Assembly (NCBI GenBank): GCA_042091375.1
Contig: JBELHO010000008.1
Coordinates: 1-64,000, forward strand
Direction of reading: 5' to 3'
Length of the DNA stretch: 64,000 nt
Source: JBELHO01 sp042091375
Lineage (GTDB): Bacteria > Pseudomonadota > Gammaproteobacteria > Enterobacterales > Alteromonadaceae
Shown here: piece by piece, positions 9,169 to 19,604 of the stretch
How the letters are laid out: each line of letters starts with the position of its first letter
Numbering within the stretch: the stretch's first letter is position 1
Position numbers and translations under genes: made by a program
Notes under the pieces: model-generated
Told to the model about the DNA's origin: nothing
Databases searched by the model: none
Seen by the model: only the letters and a program-made list of their open reading frames with translations

Positions 9169-12100
9169 TTATTTGATGTGTTCAAGTAGAAGTTTGGCTT
9201 CTTTTTGTTGCTCCTCGTCACCAAGGGAAACAACATCTTTTAAAATGACTTCGGCATTTTCCAAATCACCTATTTCAATATATACCTTGGCAAGATCTAA
9301 TTTTGCCGCAACACCGCTGTCATCTTCATCGTCGACATCGAGATCATTGACGCTGTTGGTAAATTCTGGAAACTCTCCCAAGCCCACGTCTATATTGCTT
9401 TGCTGATAAGGTTCAGTAGACTTTTTTGCACTGACATCATCTAATGTGTCCGCAATTAGATCATCAACAGCAATAAAGTCTTGATCTTTATTTGCCGATA
9501 ACTCATCTGAGTTATCATTGATATCGGTGTTTTCTTCGTCGTCACTTGCCATTGAAGATAAATCTAATGACTCTGTATTATTTTGAGTGGTTTCTTCTTC
9601 AATGCTAGATAATAGTTCATCAAAATCTATATCGTCGAGTTGCTCAATATCATTAATTTCACTAGTTTGATTAAATTGATCAGAGGAATTTTCACTGTCC
9701 TCATCGGCAAGTAAATCGGCAAGTACACTACTGTCAGTATAATCAGGCGTTAATTCAGCCGCTGTTTTCGATTCTTTTTCATCGTTGAGTAACTGGTTTA
9801 AAGTTGACTCATCAAAGTCGGTAGACAATTGTTCATGCTCATTGTCTTTGTTAGTAATTCCTTGACTTCCCAAGATATCATCTCCGATATCCCCTAAATC
9901 GTTAGCACTTAAAGTATCTTCGTTAACACCCGCAAGTAAACCATCAATGTCAATATCAACATTATCGTCAGTTACACCAGTGGGAGGATCTTGTCGATCA
10001 CTTTCAACAGAGCTGTTTTGTTGTTCAGTTGTTAAATGGTTAAAATCTGCCGACAAGAATTTCGACACATAATCTTCAGAAAAGTCGTCAATGAGGGGGT
10101 CGGCTGTTATATTTTGATGATCATCAGTTGCTTCTGAACTATGCGGTGTGTCGTCTACTGACTCAGGTTCAATTTCACCGGCCAATGATTCCAAAATAGC
10201 ATCAAGCTCTTCGGGATCGGTTATCTCTCTTAGCTCGGTTGTCTCTGGAGATTCATTTACATAAGGCGAATGCTCTGCAGATCCTGGCTCTTTATCATCA
10301 GCCAAGGCCTCTAATATAGCGTCAATATCTTCTGGATCTTTAACGTCTGTTGCTGTTTCTACTGTCTCATTTACATAAGGTGAGTGTTCTGTAGATTCTG
10401 GTTCTATATCATCGGCTAACGACTCTAAAATAGCGTCAATATCTTCAGCATCGGTCATATCTGTCGACTTTGATATCTCTGCTGGCTTCGAAGTCTGCAA
10501 TGACTCTGTTATATCAATCGGTTCTGATAAATCTTCAGTTTTATACGGCGAGTGCTCTGTAGATTCTGGTTCTATGTCATCGGCTAACGACTCTAAAATA
10601 GCGTCAATATCATCGGGATCAGTTATTTCTGTGGAATTTTCTGCCTGTGCTGACATTGCGACTTCATCTGGATCAGATATATACGACGAATCATCTGTAG
10701 GCTGCTGTTCATCGGTCACTGAATTCAATATAGCGTCAATATCATCGGGGTCGGATATTTCTGTTGCCTGCTTTTCATCGGCTACTGAATCCAATATAGC
10801 GTCAATATCATCGGGTTCAGATATTTCTGTTGGCTGATTTTCATCGGCTACTGAATCCAATATAGCGTCAANNNNNNNNNNNNNNNNNNNNNNNNNNNNN
10901 NNNNNNNNNNNNNNNNNNNNNNNNNNNNNNNNNNNNNNNNNNNNNNNNNNNNNNNNNNNNNNNNNNNNNNNTTGGCTGATTTTCATCGGCTACTGAATCC
11001 AATATAGCGTCAATATCATCGGGTTCGGATATTTCTGTTGGCTGATTTTCATCGGCTACTGAATCCAATATATCATCAATATCATCGGGGTCAGATATTT
11101 CTGTTGGCTGATTTTCATCGGCTACTGAATCCAATATAGCGTCAATATCATCGGGTTCGGATATTTCTGTTGGCTGATTTTCATCGGCTACTGAATCCAA
11201 TATATCATCAATATCATCGGAGTCGGATATTTCATTGTTATCAAAGTTGCTCTCCACAACTTCATCATCATCTAGGTTGGCTTGCTGCTCATTGGCATTA
11301 GATGCTTCGTTGGCGTCTTCGAGTAAATCATCCAAAAGACCTTGTTCTAGTGTTCCGCCGGCTAATTCGTCATTGTTGTCATCAATTTCAGATAATAATG
11401 AATCCAAATCGTCTTGAGCTAGTTCACCGCCTTGCAGAGCATCGCTGTCAATTTCAGTTTCAATTTCATCGTCACCGTCTAAGTGAATAGCATCGGTGTT
11501 ATCACTGTCTGTGTCAGCCAAATCAATTTCATCACTAAATGCCTGTTGGTTGGGTTCTGTGTCTAAATCTTCAGATAAATCAATAGACAATTCATCGTCA
11601 AGGGATAATTCATCATCAAGAGATAATTCATCATCAAGAGACAATTCATCGTCAAGAGACAATTCATCGTCAAGGGATAATTCATCGTCAAGAGATAATT
11701 CATCGTCAAGAGACAAGTCATCGTCAAGAGACAAGTCATCATCAAGAGTAATGTCTTCAGCTATTTCACCATCATCATTAGGCTTATCAATGACGGCCTC
11801 TTGTGTTATCTTTTCTTGATTGTTAGCTGAAACTAAGTCATCAGTTTTAGACGATGATCTCCGTCCTATCACAAATAAAATAAGTCCAATACAAAGCAAA
11901 CTGGGGATCGCTGTCATTAATACGATAAACCAGCCCTGATCTAGCAGTTGATGACTTTTCTGTTCGGCTAATGCTTTATCTGCTAAGGCTTGTTGTTTTT
12001 CCAGTTCCTTCTCACGAGCTGCTTGCTCAAGCAGAGCGGTTAATTGCTCAAATTTTTTGTTCACTTCTTCTCTGGTTGGAACATTTTGCTCCATGCTGGC

Positions 12101-12730
12101 AAGTTTTTCCTCAACCCCTAAAATTTGTTTATTGTCTTGTTGGTTGTCTTGCAAAATAGCTTTAACGCCATCGATAGAATCTTGTAAATCATTTTGAATA
12201 GTGGCTAACTGCTGATTTTGTTGATCACTAACGTCTTTAATTTGCTCGTTAATTTCAGATTTTACGGTGTCGAGGTCTGCTACCTTTACCGCCTGTTGCA
12301 ACGGCTTCTTTTGTGGTTCACCGGCACTGGTCGCCACATTAGCTTGCCAAATATCGTCATCGGTTTCTGATTTGTTCTTAGACTCGACCTTATCGATGGC
12401 ACGCATTTCATCTGTAGATGGAATTTTTAAATAAGATCCATTGACTAAGTGATTTAAATTGTTGTTTTTAAATGCTTGCGGGTTTTTTTCGAAAAGGGCT
12501 TGCATCACTTGATACACGGTCAAACTCGGATCTGGCCGTACTTTTAAGGAGATATTCCACAAGGTGTCACTAGATTGAATGGGGCCATACTGATCATAGG
12601 GAAAAACATCGCTGCTTTTGGGACCGCGGATGCGGATCCCCTCCTCTTCTGTAGCCATAGAAGGAGCACTTAACGTGCTTATGCTAATAAATATAACCGG
12701 CAAAAAGCACAGATGGAAAAGACGATGCAT
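9169..12730 (-). CDS. fimV: FimV/HubP-like polar hub protein, interrupted by an assembly gap
   Basis: A large acidic single-pass protein with a signal peptide (MHRLFHLCFLPVIFISIS), a FimV N-terminal/LysM region (residues about 35-115), a coiled-coil segment rich in Q, a transmembrane helix near residues 268-290 (WFIVLMTAIPSLLCIGLILF) and a long acidic cytoplasmic part. The last 50 residues form the FimV C-terminal domain (AAKLDLAKVYIEIGDLENAE). FimV/HubP proteins organise the cell pole, affecting type IV pili, flagella and chemoreceptors. The 100-N gap at 10872-10971 breaks the frame. The two flanks overlap by 42 exact bases, and merging gives 3420 nt, one uninterrupted frame of 1139 residues. 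Confidence 0.93.
10730..11250 (-). repeat. 66-bp coding repeat in fimV
   Basis: About six near-identical 22-residue units built on DDIDAILDSVADENQP and TEIS-(E/D)-P lie head to tail around the assembly gap. More diverged units (DAILESLADDIEPES) continue to about 10140. The near identity at the DNA level points to recent expansion. The repeat count in the living cell could differ from the assembly. Confidence 0.9.
11593..11750 (-). repeat. 18-bp coding repeat in fimV
   Basis: Eight consecutive LSLDD(E/D) hexapeptides are encoded by an 18-bp unit that varies only at third positions and one aspartate/glutamate site. This is a minisatellite-like array inside the acidic cytoplasmic part of FimV. 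Confidence 0.92.
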
Positions 12731-13533
12731 TACATTATCCTAATATTTTTTATTGGTTGCCAATAATTTGGCAAAGTGAAATCCATTAAAAATAAAGCAA
12801 ACTTTATTCCAATTGCAGTGATAATACAATAAACAAAAACCAATAGTGATCATTCAGTCGTATTATTCACCAAGCCTATCATTATTTCCTTTGTTCATCA
12901 GCCACATATAGCCATGGTAATAATAAATGAGTCAACCTCAAAACCGAAATAACTAGGCTGACGAGCTTGGCTATTGTGTGCCTAACATAAACTGCATAGA
13001 AAATTGCCCAGAAACTAGTTGCGATAAGCATTAGATTATCCATNNNNNNNNNNNNNNNNNNNNNNNNNNNNNNNNNNNNNNNNNNNNNNNNNNNNNNNNN
13101 NNNNNNNNNNNNNNNNNNNNNNNNNNNNNNNNNNNNNNNNNNNCCTATAAATAATAAGCTAAAGCAACAATTTTGTTGTTACAAACAGCTACGTCAGTTC
13201 AGCTAGCAGCCACTTTGATGATCACTGTGCTATTGTTAAAATACTGACATAAAAAAACTCACCGCTAAATATATTTAACGGCGAGTTTTTGTTTTTCTTT
13301 AATATTTACAAGGTCATAGTTAAAAAAATCAAATACCAGTCACTAGTATTTTTCAGTCATTATTCCCAGTCAATAGGCAAAGTGACAAGGCCAACAATCG
13401 ACTAACTGATCAGACTCATTTAAATATTTTTACTTTAACTGGCGAAAAATAATCCACAGTGTTTACTTTTACACTGTTCAACAGTATTTACAAATGCAAC
13501 AACGCGGTGCAACGCAACGACAATAGACGCTAG
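12731..13533. other. long spacer between fimV and asd with a 100-N gap
   Basis: About 800 bp with no gene. It includes the N-run 13044-13143, whose flanks share no overlap, so unassembled sequence is possible here. The promoter of fimV should lie just above 12730, but no convincing -10/-35 pair was picked. A hairpin near 13252-13290 is listed separately. Confidence 0.6.
13252..13290 (-). terminator. hairpin terminator downstream of asd
   Basis: An imperfect stem pairs AACTCRCCGYTAAATATA-type arms around 13257-13290 (one G-U position). A run of T follows on the minus strand and a shorter one on the plus strand. It lies about 240 bp after the asd stop and would end the pdxB-asd transcript. Confidence 0.7.
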
Positions 13534-14553
13534 TTAACCCAGATACTCTTTGATCAACAACTCAGCAATTTGAATACTATTAGTGGCTGCACCTTTGCGG
13601 ACGTTATCAGCAACAATCCACATGTTAATGCCGCAATTATGACTTATGTCTTCGCGAATACGGCCGACATAAGTACTGTCTTTACCACTTGCATCACCAA
13701 TTTGCGTTGGAAAGTCCTCATCATTGCGACAAACTTCAATGCCCTCTGCCTGACTCAATAGATCTTTTACTGCTTCTGCTGAAATCGGTGCATGGGTTTC
13801 AATGTGCAAGGCTTCACCATGACCAAAAAACACTGGTACACGCACCGCGGTGGGATTGACTAGCACTTGCTCATCACCGAGGATCTTTTTGGTTTCCCAA
13901 ACCATTTTCATTTCTTCTTTGGTGTAGCCATTGTCTAAAAAGACATCTATTTGCGGAATAACATTAAAGGCAATCTGTCGAGAAAAGTTTTTCGCTTCTA
14001 CTGGTTTACCACACAACAAATCAGCGGTTTGTTTAGCCAATTCATCCATAGCAGATTTCCCTGCACCAGAGACTGATTGATAGGTACTGACATTAACCCG
14101 GGCAATACCCACCGCATCATAAATGGGCTTTAAGGCCACCATCATCTGTATTGTTGAACAATTGGGATTGGCGATGATATTGCGGTTGCGATAATCTGCC
14201 AACGCCTCTGGATTGACCTCTGGCACCACTAAAGGAATATCTGCTTGATATCTAAATTCAGAGGTATTATCGATAACAATACACCCTGCCTCACCAGCAA
14301 TGGGCGCATATTTAGCAGAAATAGACCCACCGGCGGAGAAAAAACCGATTTGAGCTTGATCCCATTCAAAATTATCAGCGTCTAACACTTCAATACTTTC
14401 ACCATTAAAGTCAATAAATTCTCCAGCTGAACGCGCACTTGCCAAGGGAAATAATTTATTGATAGGAAAATCTCGTTGCTCAAGAATTTCAATAATAGTT
14501 TTACCTACTAACCCGGTTGCTCCTAATACGCAAACATTAAACTTTTGTGCCAT
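13534..14553 (-). CDS. asd: aspartate-semialdehyde dehydrogenase
   Basis: Reduces aspartyl phosphate to aspartate semialdehyde with NADPH, the branch point to lysine, diaminopimelate, threonine and methionine. The protein has 339 residues. The NADP-binding GATGLVGKTIIEIL is at the N-terminus and the catalytic cysteine lies in NPNCSTIQMM near residue 130. The start is the ATG at 14553, preceded by AGAGAGGGGTC. The frame stays open for 12 more codons upstream but overlaps pdxB and has no ribosome site. The gene begins 22 bp after pdxB, the pdxB-asd pairing of Shewanella and relatives. Confidence 0.94.
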   Translation of the reverse strand: MAQKFNVCVLGATGLVGKTIIEILEQRDFPINKLFPLASARSAGEFIDFNGESIEVLDADNFEWDQAQIGFFSAGGSISAKYAPIAGEAGCIVIDNTSEFRYQADIPLVVPEVNPEALADYRNRNIIANPNCSTIQMMVALKPIYDAVGIARVNVSTYQSVSGAGKSAMDELAKQTADLLCGKPVEAKNFSRQIAFNVIPQIDVFLDNGYTKEEMKMVWETKKILGDEQVLVNPTAVRVPVFFGHGEALHIETHAPISAEAVKDLLSQAEGIEVCRNDEDFPTQIGDASGKDSTYVGRIREDISHNCGINMWIVADNVRKGAATNSIQIAELLIKEYLG

Positions 14554-14575
14554 GACCCCTCTCTTATTTAATTGC

Positions 14576-15706
14576 TTAACTAAACCCAAGTTGATTCAAT
14601 GGATCGCCATTGATTTGCTTGGCATACTTGATCTTTACAGCAGAAAACTCCCGGCGAGTCGGGTGTGTTTTGCGAATGTGATCAAAAGCATTGCTATTGT
14701 TGTACTGCTTATCAATTTGTTGACGAAAAATACCATCGTCACGACGAACATCGTAAACCATTTTCACCAGTTGGTTTAGTACTAATTGATCAAACCCTTG
14801 GTTTATTTGCAACTGATTTACAATTGGTTCAGGCAACAAATTGGCAAGCGTTACCTTCGGTGATATACCGAGATGTTGACATAATGCCTGATAGAGCATT
14901 TCAGTGCCACGAGCTTTTCCTTCTAAGCTATAACCAGCGATATGAGCAGTGGTAATTGCACAATAAGGGATCAGTTGTTGTAAGATGTTTGGCTCGTTTT
15001 CCCAAACATCTAACACTAACCTTAATCCGTGTCCCTGTTGCTTCATTGCTAACAGCGCTTGGTTGTCAACCACCTCACCGCGACAGGCATTGATCAGTAT
15101 TTGATTTTCAGACATGGTTGATAAACGCGCTTTATCGAGTAAATGCCAAGTAGGGTGTTCACCCTCGGTGGTTTTAGGTACGTGTAAAGACACAACATCA
15201 CAAGCGAGAACTTGCTCTAGCGAAACAAAATTGCGCTTATCAACTTGTTTTTCAGCTAAGATGGGATCACACAACAGGTGTTTTATTCCTATAGCACTGA
15301 GTTTTTCACTTAACCTTGTACCAGTATTACCCGCCCCGACAATACCGACAGTCAATGAAAATAAATCAATTGTGTAACGCTCAGATAATGCCACTAGTGC
15401 ACTGATCACATATTCAGCCACAGCAATAGCATTACAGCCCGGAGCCGATGAAAAATCGATATTGCGTTTGCGTAAATAATTCTTATCTATGTGATCAGTG
15501 CCTATGGTGGCAGTGCCAACAAATTGAATGTTGTTATTTAATCTCAGCAGTGCTGGATTAACCTCAGTGATAGAACGCACCAATAGCACATCGGCATCTG
15601 CGGCCTGCTCGGCTGATAACCCACGGCCATTAAAGGCAGTTAATTCACCTAATTCACTAAAAAATTCTCTAGCAAATGGCATATTTTCGTCAAAAAATAT
15701 TTTCAT
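14576..15706 (-). CDS. pdxB: erythronate-4-phosphate dehydrogenase
   Basis: Oxidises 4-phosphoerythronate in the DXP-dependent pathway to pyridoxal phosphate. The 376 residues carry the D-2-hydroxyacid dehydrogenase fold, with the NAD-binding glycine motif VGIVGAGNTGTRL around residues 113-125, the HVPKT and ACRGEVVDN segments, and the PdxB-specific C-terminal dimerisation domain. The N-terminal MKIFFDENMPFAREFF is characteristic of PdxB. It is the first gene of the pdxB-asd pair on the minus strand. Confidence 0.95.
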   Translation of the reverse strand: MKIFFDENMPFAREFFSELGELTAFNGRGLSAEQAADADVLLVRSITEVNPALLRLNNNIQFVGTATIGTDHIDKNYLRKRNIDFSSAPGCNAIAVAEYVISALVALSERYTIDLFSLTVGIVGAGNTGTRLSEKLSAIGIKHLLCDPILAEKQVDKRNFVSLEQVLACDVVSLHVPKTTEGEHPTWHLLDKARLSTMSENQILINACRGEVVDNQALLAMKQQGHGLRLVLDVWENEPNILQQLIPYCAITTAHIAGYSLEGKARGTEMLYQALCQHLGISPKVTLANLLPEPIVNQLQINQGFDQLVLNQLVKMVYDVRRDDGIFRQQIDKQYNNSNAFDHIRKTHPTRREFSAVKIKYAKQINGDPLNQLGFS

Positions 15707-15770
15707 TTTTTATTTATCACTCATCAATATCTCTGATTATTTGCAGTCAGCAATCACCCTAAAGTAACAC

Positions 15771-15798
15771 AAAAAAAAACCACTGCACCAGTGGTTTT
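15771..15798 (-). terminator. terminator of fabB
   Basis: A stem of AAAACCACTG with CAGTGGTTTT and a 3-nt loop is followed by a long T-run on the minus strand. It lies about 90 bp after the fabB stop and separates fabB from pdxB. Confidence 0.9.
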
Positions 15799-15886
15799 CA
15801 AATCGATTTTGCCGCCGCGATATTGCATGCCAATAACAAGTTAATACTCGTGCAACTCAATATCGCCGCTGATCAGCTAACGCGGT

Positions 15887-17101
15887 TTACACAGAATATT
15901 TTTTCATCACTAAAGTAGCGTTAGTGCCACCAAAGCCAAAACTGTTAGACATAACCACATCTAAATCAGCGGCACGTAATTCAGTAACAATATCTAAGCC
16001 TTGCGCTTGCTCATCCAACTGTTCAATATTAATTGAAGGAGCAATAAATTTATGCTCCATCATCAATAGCGAATATATTGCTTCATGAACACCAGCGGCT
16101 CCAAGTGCATGACCTGTCATAGCTTTAGTAGCACTGATCGCCGGTGAATCATCACCGAACAACTGCTGAATAGCTCCTAATTCTTTGACATCGCCAACTG
16201 GGGTTGAAGTGCCGTGAGTATTTAAATAATCGACTTTGCCTGTCACACCTTCCATCGCTTGTTGCATACACCGCACCGCGCCTTCACCGCTTGGAGCAAC
16301 CATATCGAAACCGTCTGAGGTTGCGCCATAACCGACTACTTCTGCGTAAATATGTGCACCGCGAGCCAGAGCGTGCTCTAATTCTTCAACCACAACCATG
16401 CCGCCGCCGCCAGAAATAACAAAACCATCGCGATCAGCGTCATAAGTACGTGATGCCTGCTCAGGTGTGTCATTGTATTTGGTTGATAAAGCACCCATGG
16501 CATCAAACATCATCGCCAGCGACCAATCGACTTCTTCACCGCCACCAGCAAAAACAATATCTTGTTTGCCCAGTTGAATAAGTTCAGCAGCATGACCAAT
16601 ACAATGAGCACTGGTAGCACAAGCAGAACTCATTGAGTAGTTGACGCCTTTAATTTTAAATGGTGTAGCTAAACAGGCTGAACAGGTACTCGACATAGTT
16701 TTAGGAACAGCATAAGGGCCTACCCGCTTAACGCCTTTCTCTCTCAGGGTATCTGCCGCTTTGACCACATTGTCAGAAGAAGCACCGCCTGAGCCAGAAA
16801 CGATACCAGTGCGGAAGTTAGATACCTGTTGTTCAGTTAATTTTGCATCGTCAATCGCTTCTTGCATGGCCACATAGGCAAATCCAGCAGCATCGCCCAT
16901 AAAGCGCAGGGCTTTGCGGTCAATGTGATTTTTTATGTCGAGGGTAGGATTTCCCCATACTTGGCTGCGTAAACCTTTCTCAGCAAAACTCTCAGATTGA
17001 GTTATACCAGAGCGTCCTGATTGCAGTGAGGCTAATACTTCCTCTGCGTTATTACCAATACTTGATACAATACCTAATCCAGTGATCACTACACGTTTCA
17101 T
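15887..17101 (-). CDS. fabB: 3-oxoacyl-ACP synthase I
   Basis: Condensing enzyme that elongates acyl-ACP with malonyl-ACP and is essential for unsaturated fatty acid synthesis. The 404 residues start MKRVVITGLGIVSSIGNN. The catalytic Cys-His-His triad is visible: cysteine in SSACATSAHCIG near residue 163, histidine in NTHGTSTPVGD and histidine in ATKAMTGHALGAAG. It is divergent from mnmC, the standard arrangement. A 20-bp palindrome resembling a FabR/DesT operator lies about 70 bp upstream. Confidence 0.97.
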   Translation of the reverse strand: MKRVVITGLGIVSSIGNNAEEVLASLQSGRSGITQSESFAEKGLRSQVWGNPTLDIKNHIDRKALRFMGDAAGFAYVAMQEAIDDAKLTEQQVSNFRTGIVSGSGGASSDNVVKAADTLREKGVKRVGPYAVPKTMSSTCSACLATPFKIKGVNYSMSSACATSAHCIGHAAELIQLGKQDIVFAGGGEEVDWSLAMMFDAMGALSTKYNDTPEQASRTYDADRDGFVISGGGGMVVVEELEHALARGAHIYAEVVGYGATSDGFDMVAPSGEGAVRCMQQAMEGVTGKVDYLNTHGTSTPVGDVKELGAIQQLFGDDSPAISATKAMTGHALGAAGVHEAIYSLLMMEHKFIAPSINIEQLDEQAQGLDIVTELRAADLDVVMSNSFGFGGTNATLVMKKYSV

Positions 17102-17170
17102 TTAATTAACCATTTAAAATTTAAAATTCGCCGATATCATACAGATTTTTTCACACTATACTGGTCTGTC

Positions 17171-17190
17171 CAGTGTACGCTTGTACACTG
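17171..17190. promoter_or_regulatory. FabR/DesT-like operator upstream of fabB
   Basis: CAGTGTACGCTTGTACACTG is a perfect inverted repeat with 8-bp arms and a GCTT centre. FabR of enterobacteria and DesT of Pseudomonas are TetR-family repressors that sense acyl-CoA or acyl-ACP pools and bind palindromes of this type ahead of fabA, fabB or desaturase genes. The site is 70-90 bp before the fabB start in the fabB-mnmC intergenic region. No fabR gene is in the window. Confidence 0.7.
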
Positions 17191-17274
17191 ATTTTCAGTA
17201 AAATACTATCAATGTATCTCAGTATCAGTAAAATAAGCATGAATATAAGACAATTGCGGTAAACTGGCAACAAA

Positions 17275-19287
17275 GTGTCCCCTAAAAATAAAATGGTTTT
17301 TAACAAAAATGGCTCGCCATTTTCACCCGAATTTGACGATATTTATTTTGATACGGCCTCAGGCTGTAATCAAAGTGAACAAGTGTTTATTAAAGGCAAT
17401 GACATTAAACCCAGGTTAATCGCTGCTAGCCAATCGTTTACCATTGCTGAAACAGGATTTGGAACCGGTTTAAATTTTTTACTTACCCTGCAACTCTATC
17501 AGCAACTGAGTTTATCTCAGTCACTGGCGCCGTTAATGTTCATAAGCACCGAAAAGTACCCTTTAAGCGCAACTGATCTAACCACTGCATTGGACTGTGT
17601 ACCAAAACTGAGCGGTGTCGCCAAACAATTCATAGAAAAGTATCGACAATATCTCGATAAGCACCCCGATAGCAAAAGCATTGAATTAAGTTTTTGTGAT
17701 CAACTAATCACCTTAGTCATACTGTGTGAAGATGCGACAACCGCTCTGCAACAACTTTCGTCACCTGTGGCGGGAACCGTTGATGCTTGGTATTTAGATG
17801 GATTTGCCCCCAATAAAAACCCACAAATGTGGCAACCTAGCTTATTCGAACAAATCGCTAGGTTATCAAAACCGCAAGCCAGCTTAAGTACTTATACTAT
17901 TTCAGGAAAAGTGCGTCGTTCATTAGCTAAAGTAGGATTTCGCACCCGTAAACATCAAACCAAAGGACAGAAATCGGAAATTTTACAAGGTGTATTTCAA
18001 CAAGGTGGTGCGGTTAACGCCGGCTATAAAATTCGACCTAGCATAGTCAAACCACAGCAGGTCAGTATTATTGGTGGAGGTATCGCTTCTGCCTGTGCCG
18101 CTTATATATTAACCAAACACGGTATCAAGGTGACAGTCTATTGCAAAGATAGTCGAGTAGCTCAGGGCGCCTCCAACAATGATATGGCAGCAGTTTATCC
18201 CCTAATACATCAGCAAAAAGATGTGATGAGTGACTTTTATCATCAGGCTTTTGACTATGCCATTGAGTTTTATCAACACCTGCTTACTCAAGGTTTTCAT
18301 TTTGCTCATGACTGGTGTGGGTTATTAGATATTGCTTACAAACAATCACTGATGATCAGGCAAACACATTTTCAACAAGGAAAAGTGTGGCCTAAATCAC
18401 TGCTGATCAGTGTTAATGAACAACAAGCCACTAAACTGGCAGGCATTAAACTCAACCACGGTGGGCTTTTTTTTCCAAAAGCCGGATGGATCGCCCCACG
18501 AGAGTTAGTTGCACAATTATTTGCCGCAGCTAAACAAACTAACCGTTTGCGCATTGCCACCGATCACTGCGTCACTGAAATGCTGCAAAAACCCGATAAA
18601 TCTTGGCAATTAACATCAAATCAGGGGGTTATCAATGCTGGTGTGGTGATCATCTGTGGCGGAGCAGAGGCCATTTCCCTCAATACACTGCAAGATCTCC
18701 CGCTAACTCCCGTGCGGGGACAAGTTAGTACGGTAAAATCTAATAACAGCATGTCTGCCCTGCGCACTGTGATCTGCCATAAAGGCTATTTGACTCCAGC
18801 CCACCATCAAGAGCACTGCATTGGTGCGACCTTTGACAAAGGCAGTATCGATATACAAAACCGCCGCAGTGATGACGAATATAATATAGCTGTGTTAGCT
18901 CGTTGTTTACCCTATTTACCGCAGTGGCAAATTGAGCAAGTAGTCCGAAGTAAAGCACGTTTGCGTTGCACCACCCCAGATCACATGCCGTTGGTTGGTG
19001 CCATGCCTGATATTGCCCGTCACCAAACGACATATGCACATTTATCAAAAGACAAAAACTGGCGTTATCATCAGCCTGCACCCTGCATTGACAACCTATA
19101 TGTGTTAACTGGCCTAGGGGCAAGAGGGCTGACCAGCGCCCCTATATTGGCGGACATACTCAAAGATGATTTGTGTGGAACACCTTACCGGTTGGACAGT
19201 GAAATGTTATACAACCTAGCGCCTAATCGCTTTGTGATCAGAGACTTAATCAAAAACAAGGGCACTGATAAGGATATGGCTAAGTAA
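17275..19287 (+). CDS. mnmC: bifunctional tRNA mnm5s2U34 enzyme MnmC
   Basis: Completes the 5-methylaminomethyl-2-thiouridine modification at the tRNA wobble position. The N-terminal part (residues about 1-245) is the SAM-dependent methyltransferase, with AETGFGTGLNFLLT as the SAM loop and DAWYLDGFAPNKNPQMW. The C-terminal part (about 260-660) is the FAD oxidase that removes the carboxymethyl group, with the dinucleotide motif VSIIGGGIASACAAY. The 670 residues match the fused enterobacterial form. The start is GTG at 17275, and an ATG at 17293 is an alternative. Confidence 0.93.
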   Translation: MSPKNKMVFNKNGSPFSPEFDDIYFDTASGCNQSEQVFIKGNDIKPRLIAASQSFTIAETGFGTGLNFLLTLQLYQQLSLSQSLAPLMFISTEKYPLSATDLTTALDCVPKLSGVAKQFIEKYRQYLDKHPDSKSIELSFCDQLITLVILCEDATTALQQLSSPVAGTVDAWYLDGFAPNKNPQMWQPSLFEQIARLSKPQASLSTYTISGKVRRSLAKVGFRTRKHQTKGQKSEILQGVFQQGGAVNAGYKIRPSIVKPQQVSIIGGGIASACAAYILTKHGIKVTVYCKDSRVAQGASNNDMAAVYPLIHQQKDVMSDFYHQAFDYAIEFYQHLLTQGFHFAHDWCGLLDIAYKQSLMIRQTHFQQGKVWPKSLLISVNEQQATKLAGIKLNHGGLFFPKAGWIAPRELVAQLFAAAKQTNRLRIATDHCVTEMLQKPDKSWQLTSNQGVINAGVVIICGGAEAISLNTLQDLPLTPVRGQVSTVKSNNSMSALRTVICHKGYLTPAHHQEHCIGATFDKGSIDIQNRRSDDEYNIAVLARCLPYLPQWQIEQVVRSKARLRCTTPDHMPLVGAMPDIARHQTTYAHLSKDKNWRYHQPAPCIDNLYVLTGLGARGLTSAPILADILKDDLCGTPYRLDSEMLYNLAPNRFVIRDLIKNKGTDKDMAK

Positions 19288-19549
19288 ATGCGGCTTTTAA
19301 CTTTTGCCAATAATTATTGACAATGATCCGGTCGTTTGGTGACAGTTCTGCTCTGGCCTGTTGCACTTTATCACTGACGGCTTCGGCAAGTTGTGCTGTT
19401 AACGATTGCGATTCATCGCCAAAATCACTGGCCGATAGACTGATAAAGCCGCGCAAATAACTACTGGCAAATAATTCATCAGCACAGACATCTTGACAGA
19501 CAAGATCGTCTAAGTATTGATATAACTCTGTTAAGGTATTAAATTTCAC
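19280..19549 (-). CDS. yfcL: YfcL family protein
   Basis: An 89-residue acidic soluble protein of the uncharacterised YfcL family, whose E. coli member sits next to mnmC (yfcK). Here it overlaps the 3' end of mnmC by 8 bp in convergent orientation. The sequence is alpha-helical and lacks catalytic motifs. Identification rests on length, helical pattern and the conserved neighbour. Confidence 0.75.
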   Translation of the reverse strand: MKFNTLTELYQYLDDLVCQDVCADELFASSYLRGFISLSASDFGDESQSLTAQLAEAVSDKVQQARAELSPNDRIIVNNYWQKLKAAFT

Positions 19550-19604
19550 TTGTATTTCCTAATAGAAGCCATAGTAAAGGCCAATTAAAACGCTTGTGTT
19601 AAGG

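Noticed and set aside
10868..10986. Two separate genes at fimV because the frame differs across the gap
   Set aside because: The 42-bp flank overlap restores one frame when merged, and N-terminal and C-terminal FimV domains lie on opposite sides.
11496..11819. Plus-strand 107-codon frame of repeated SSSRDN
   Set aside because: It is the antisense shadow of the LSLDD repeat of fimV.
18740..19123. 127-codon minus-strand frame in mnmC
   Set aside because: It is the antisense shadow of the well-supported MnmC oxidase domain.
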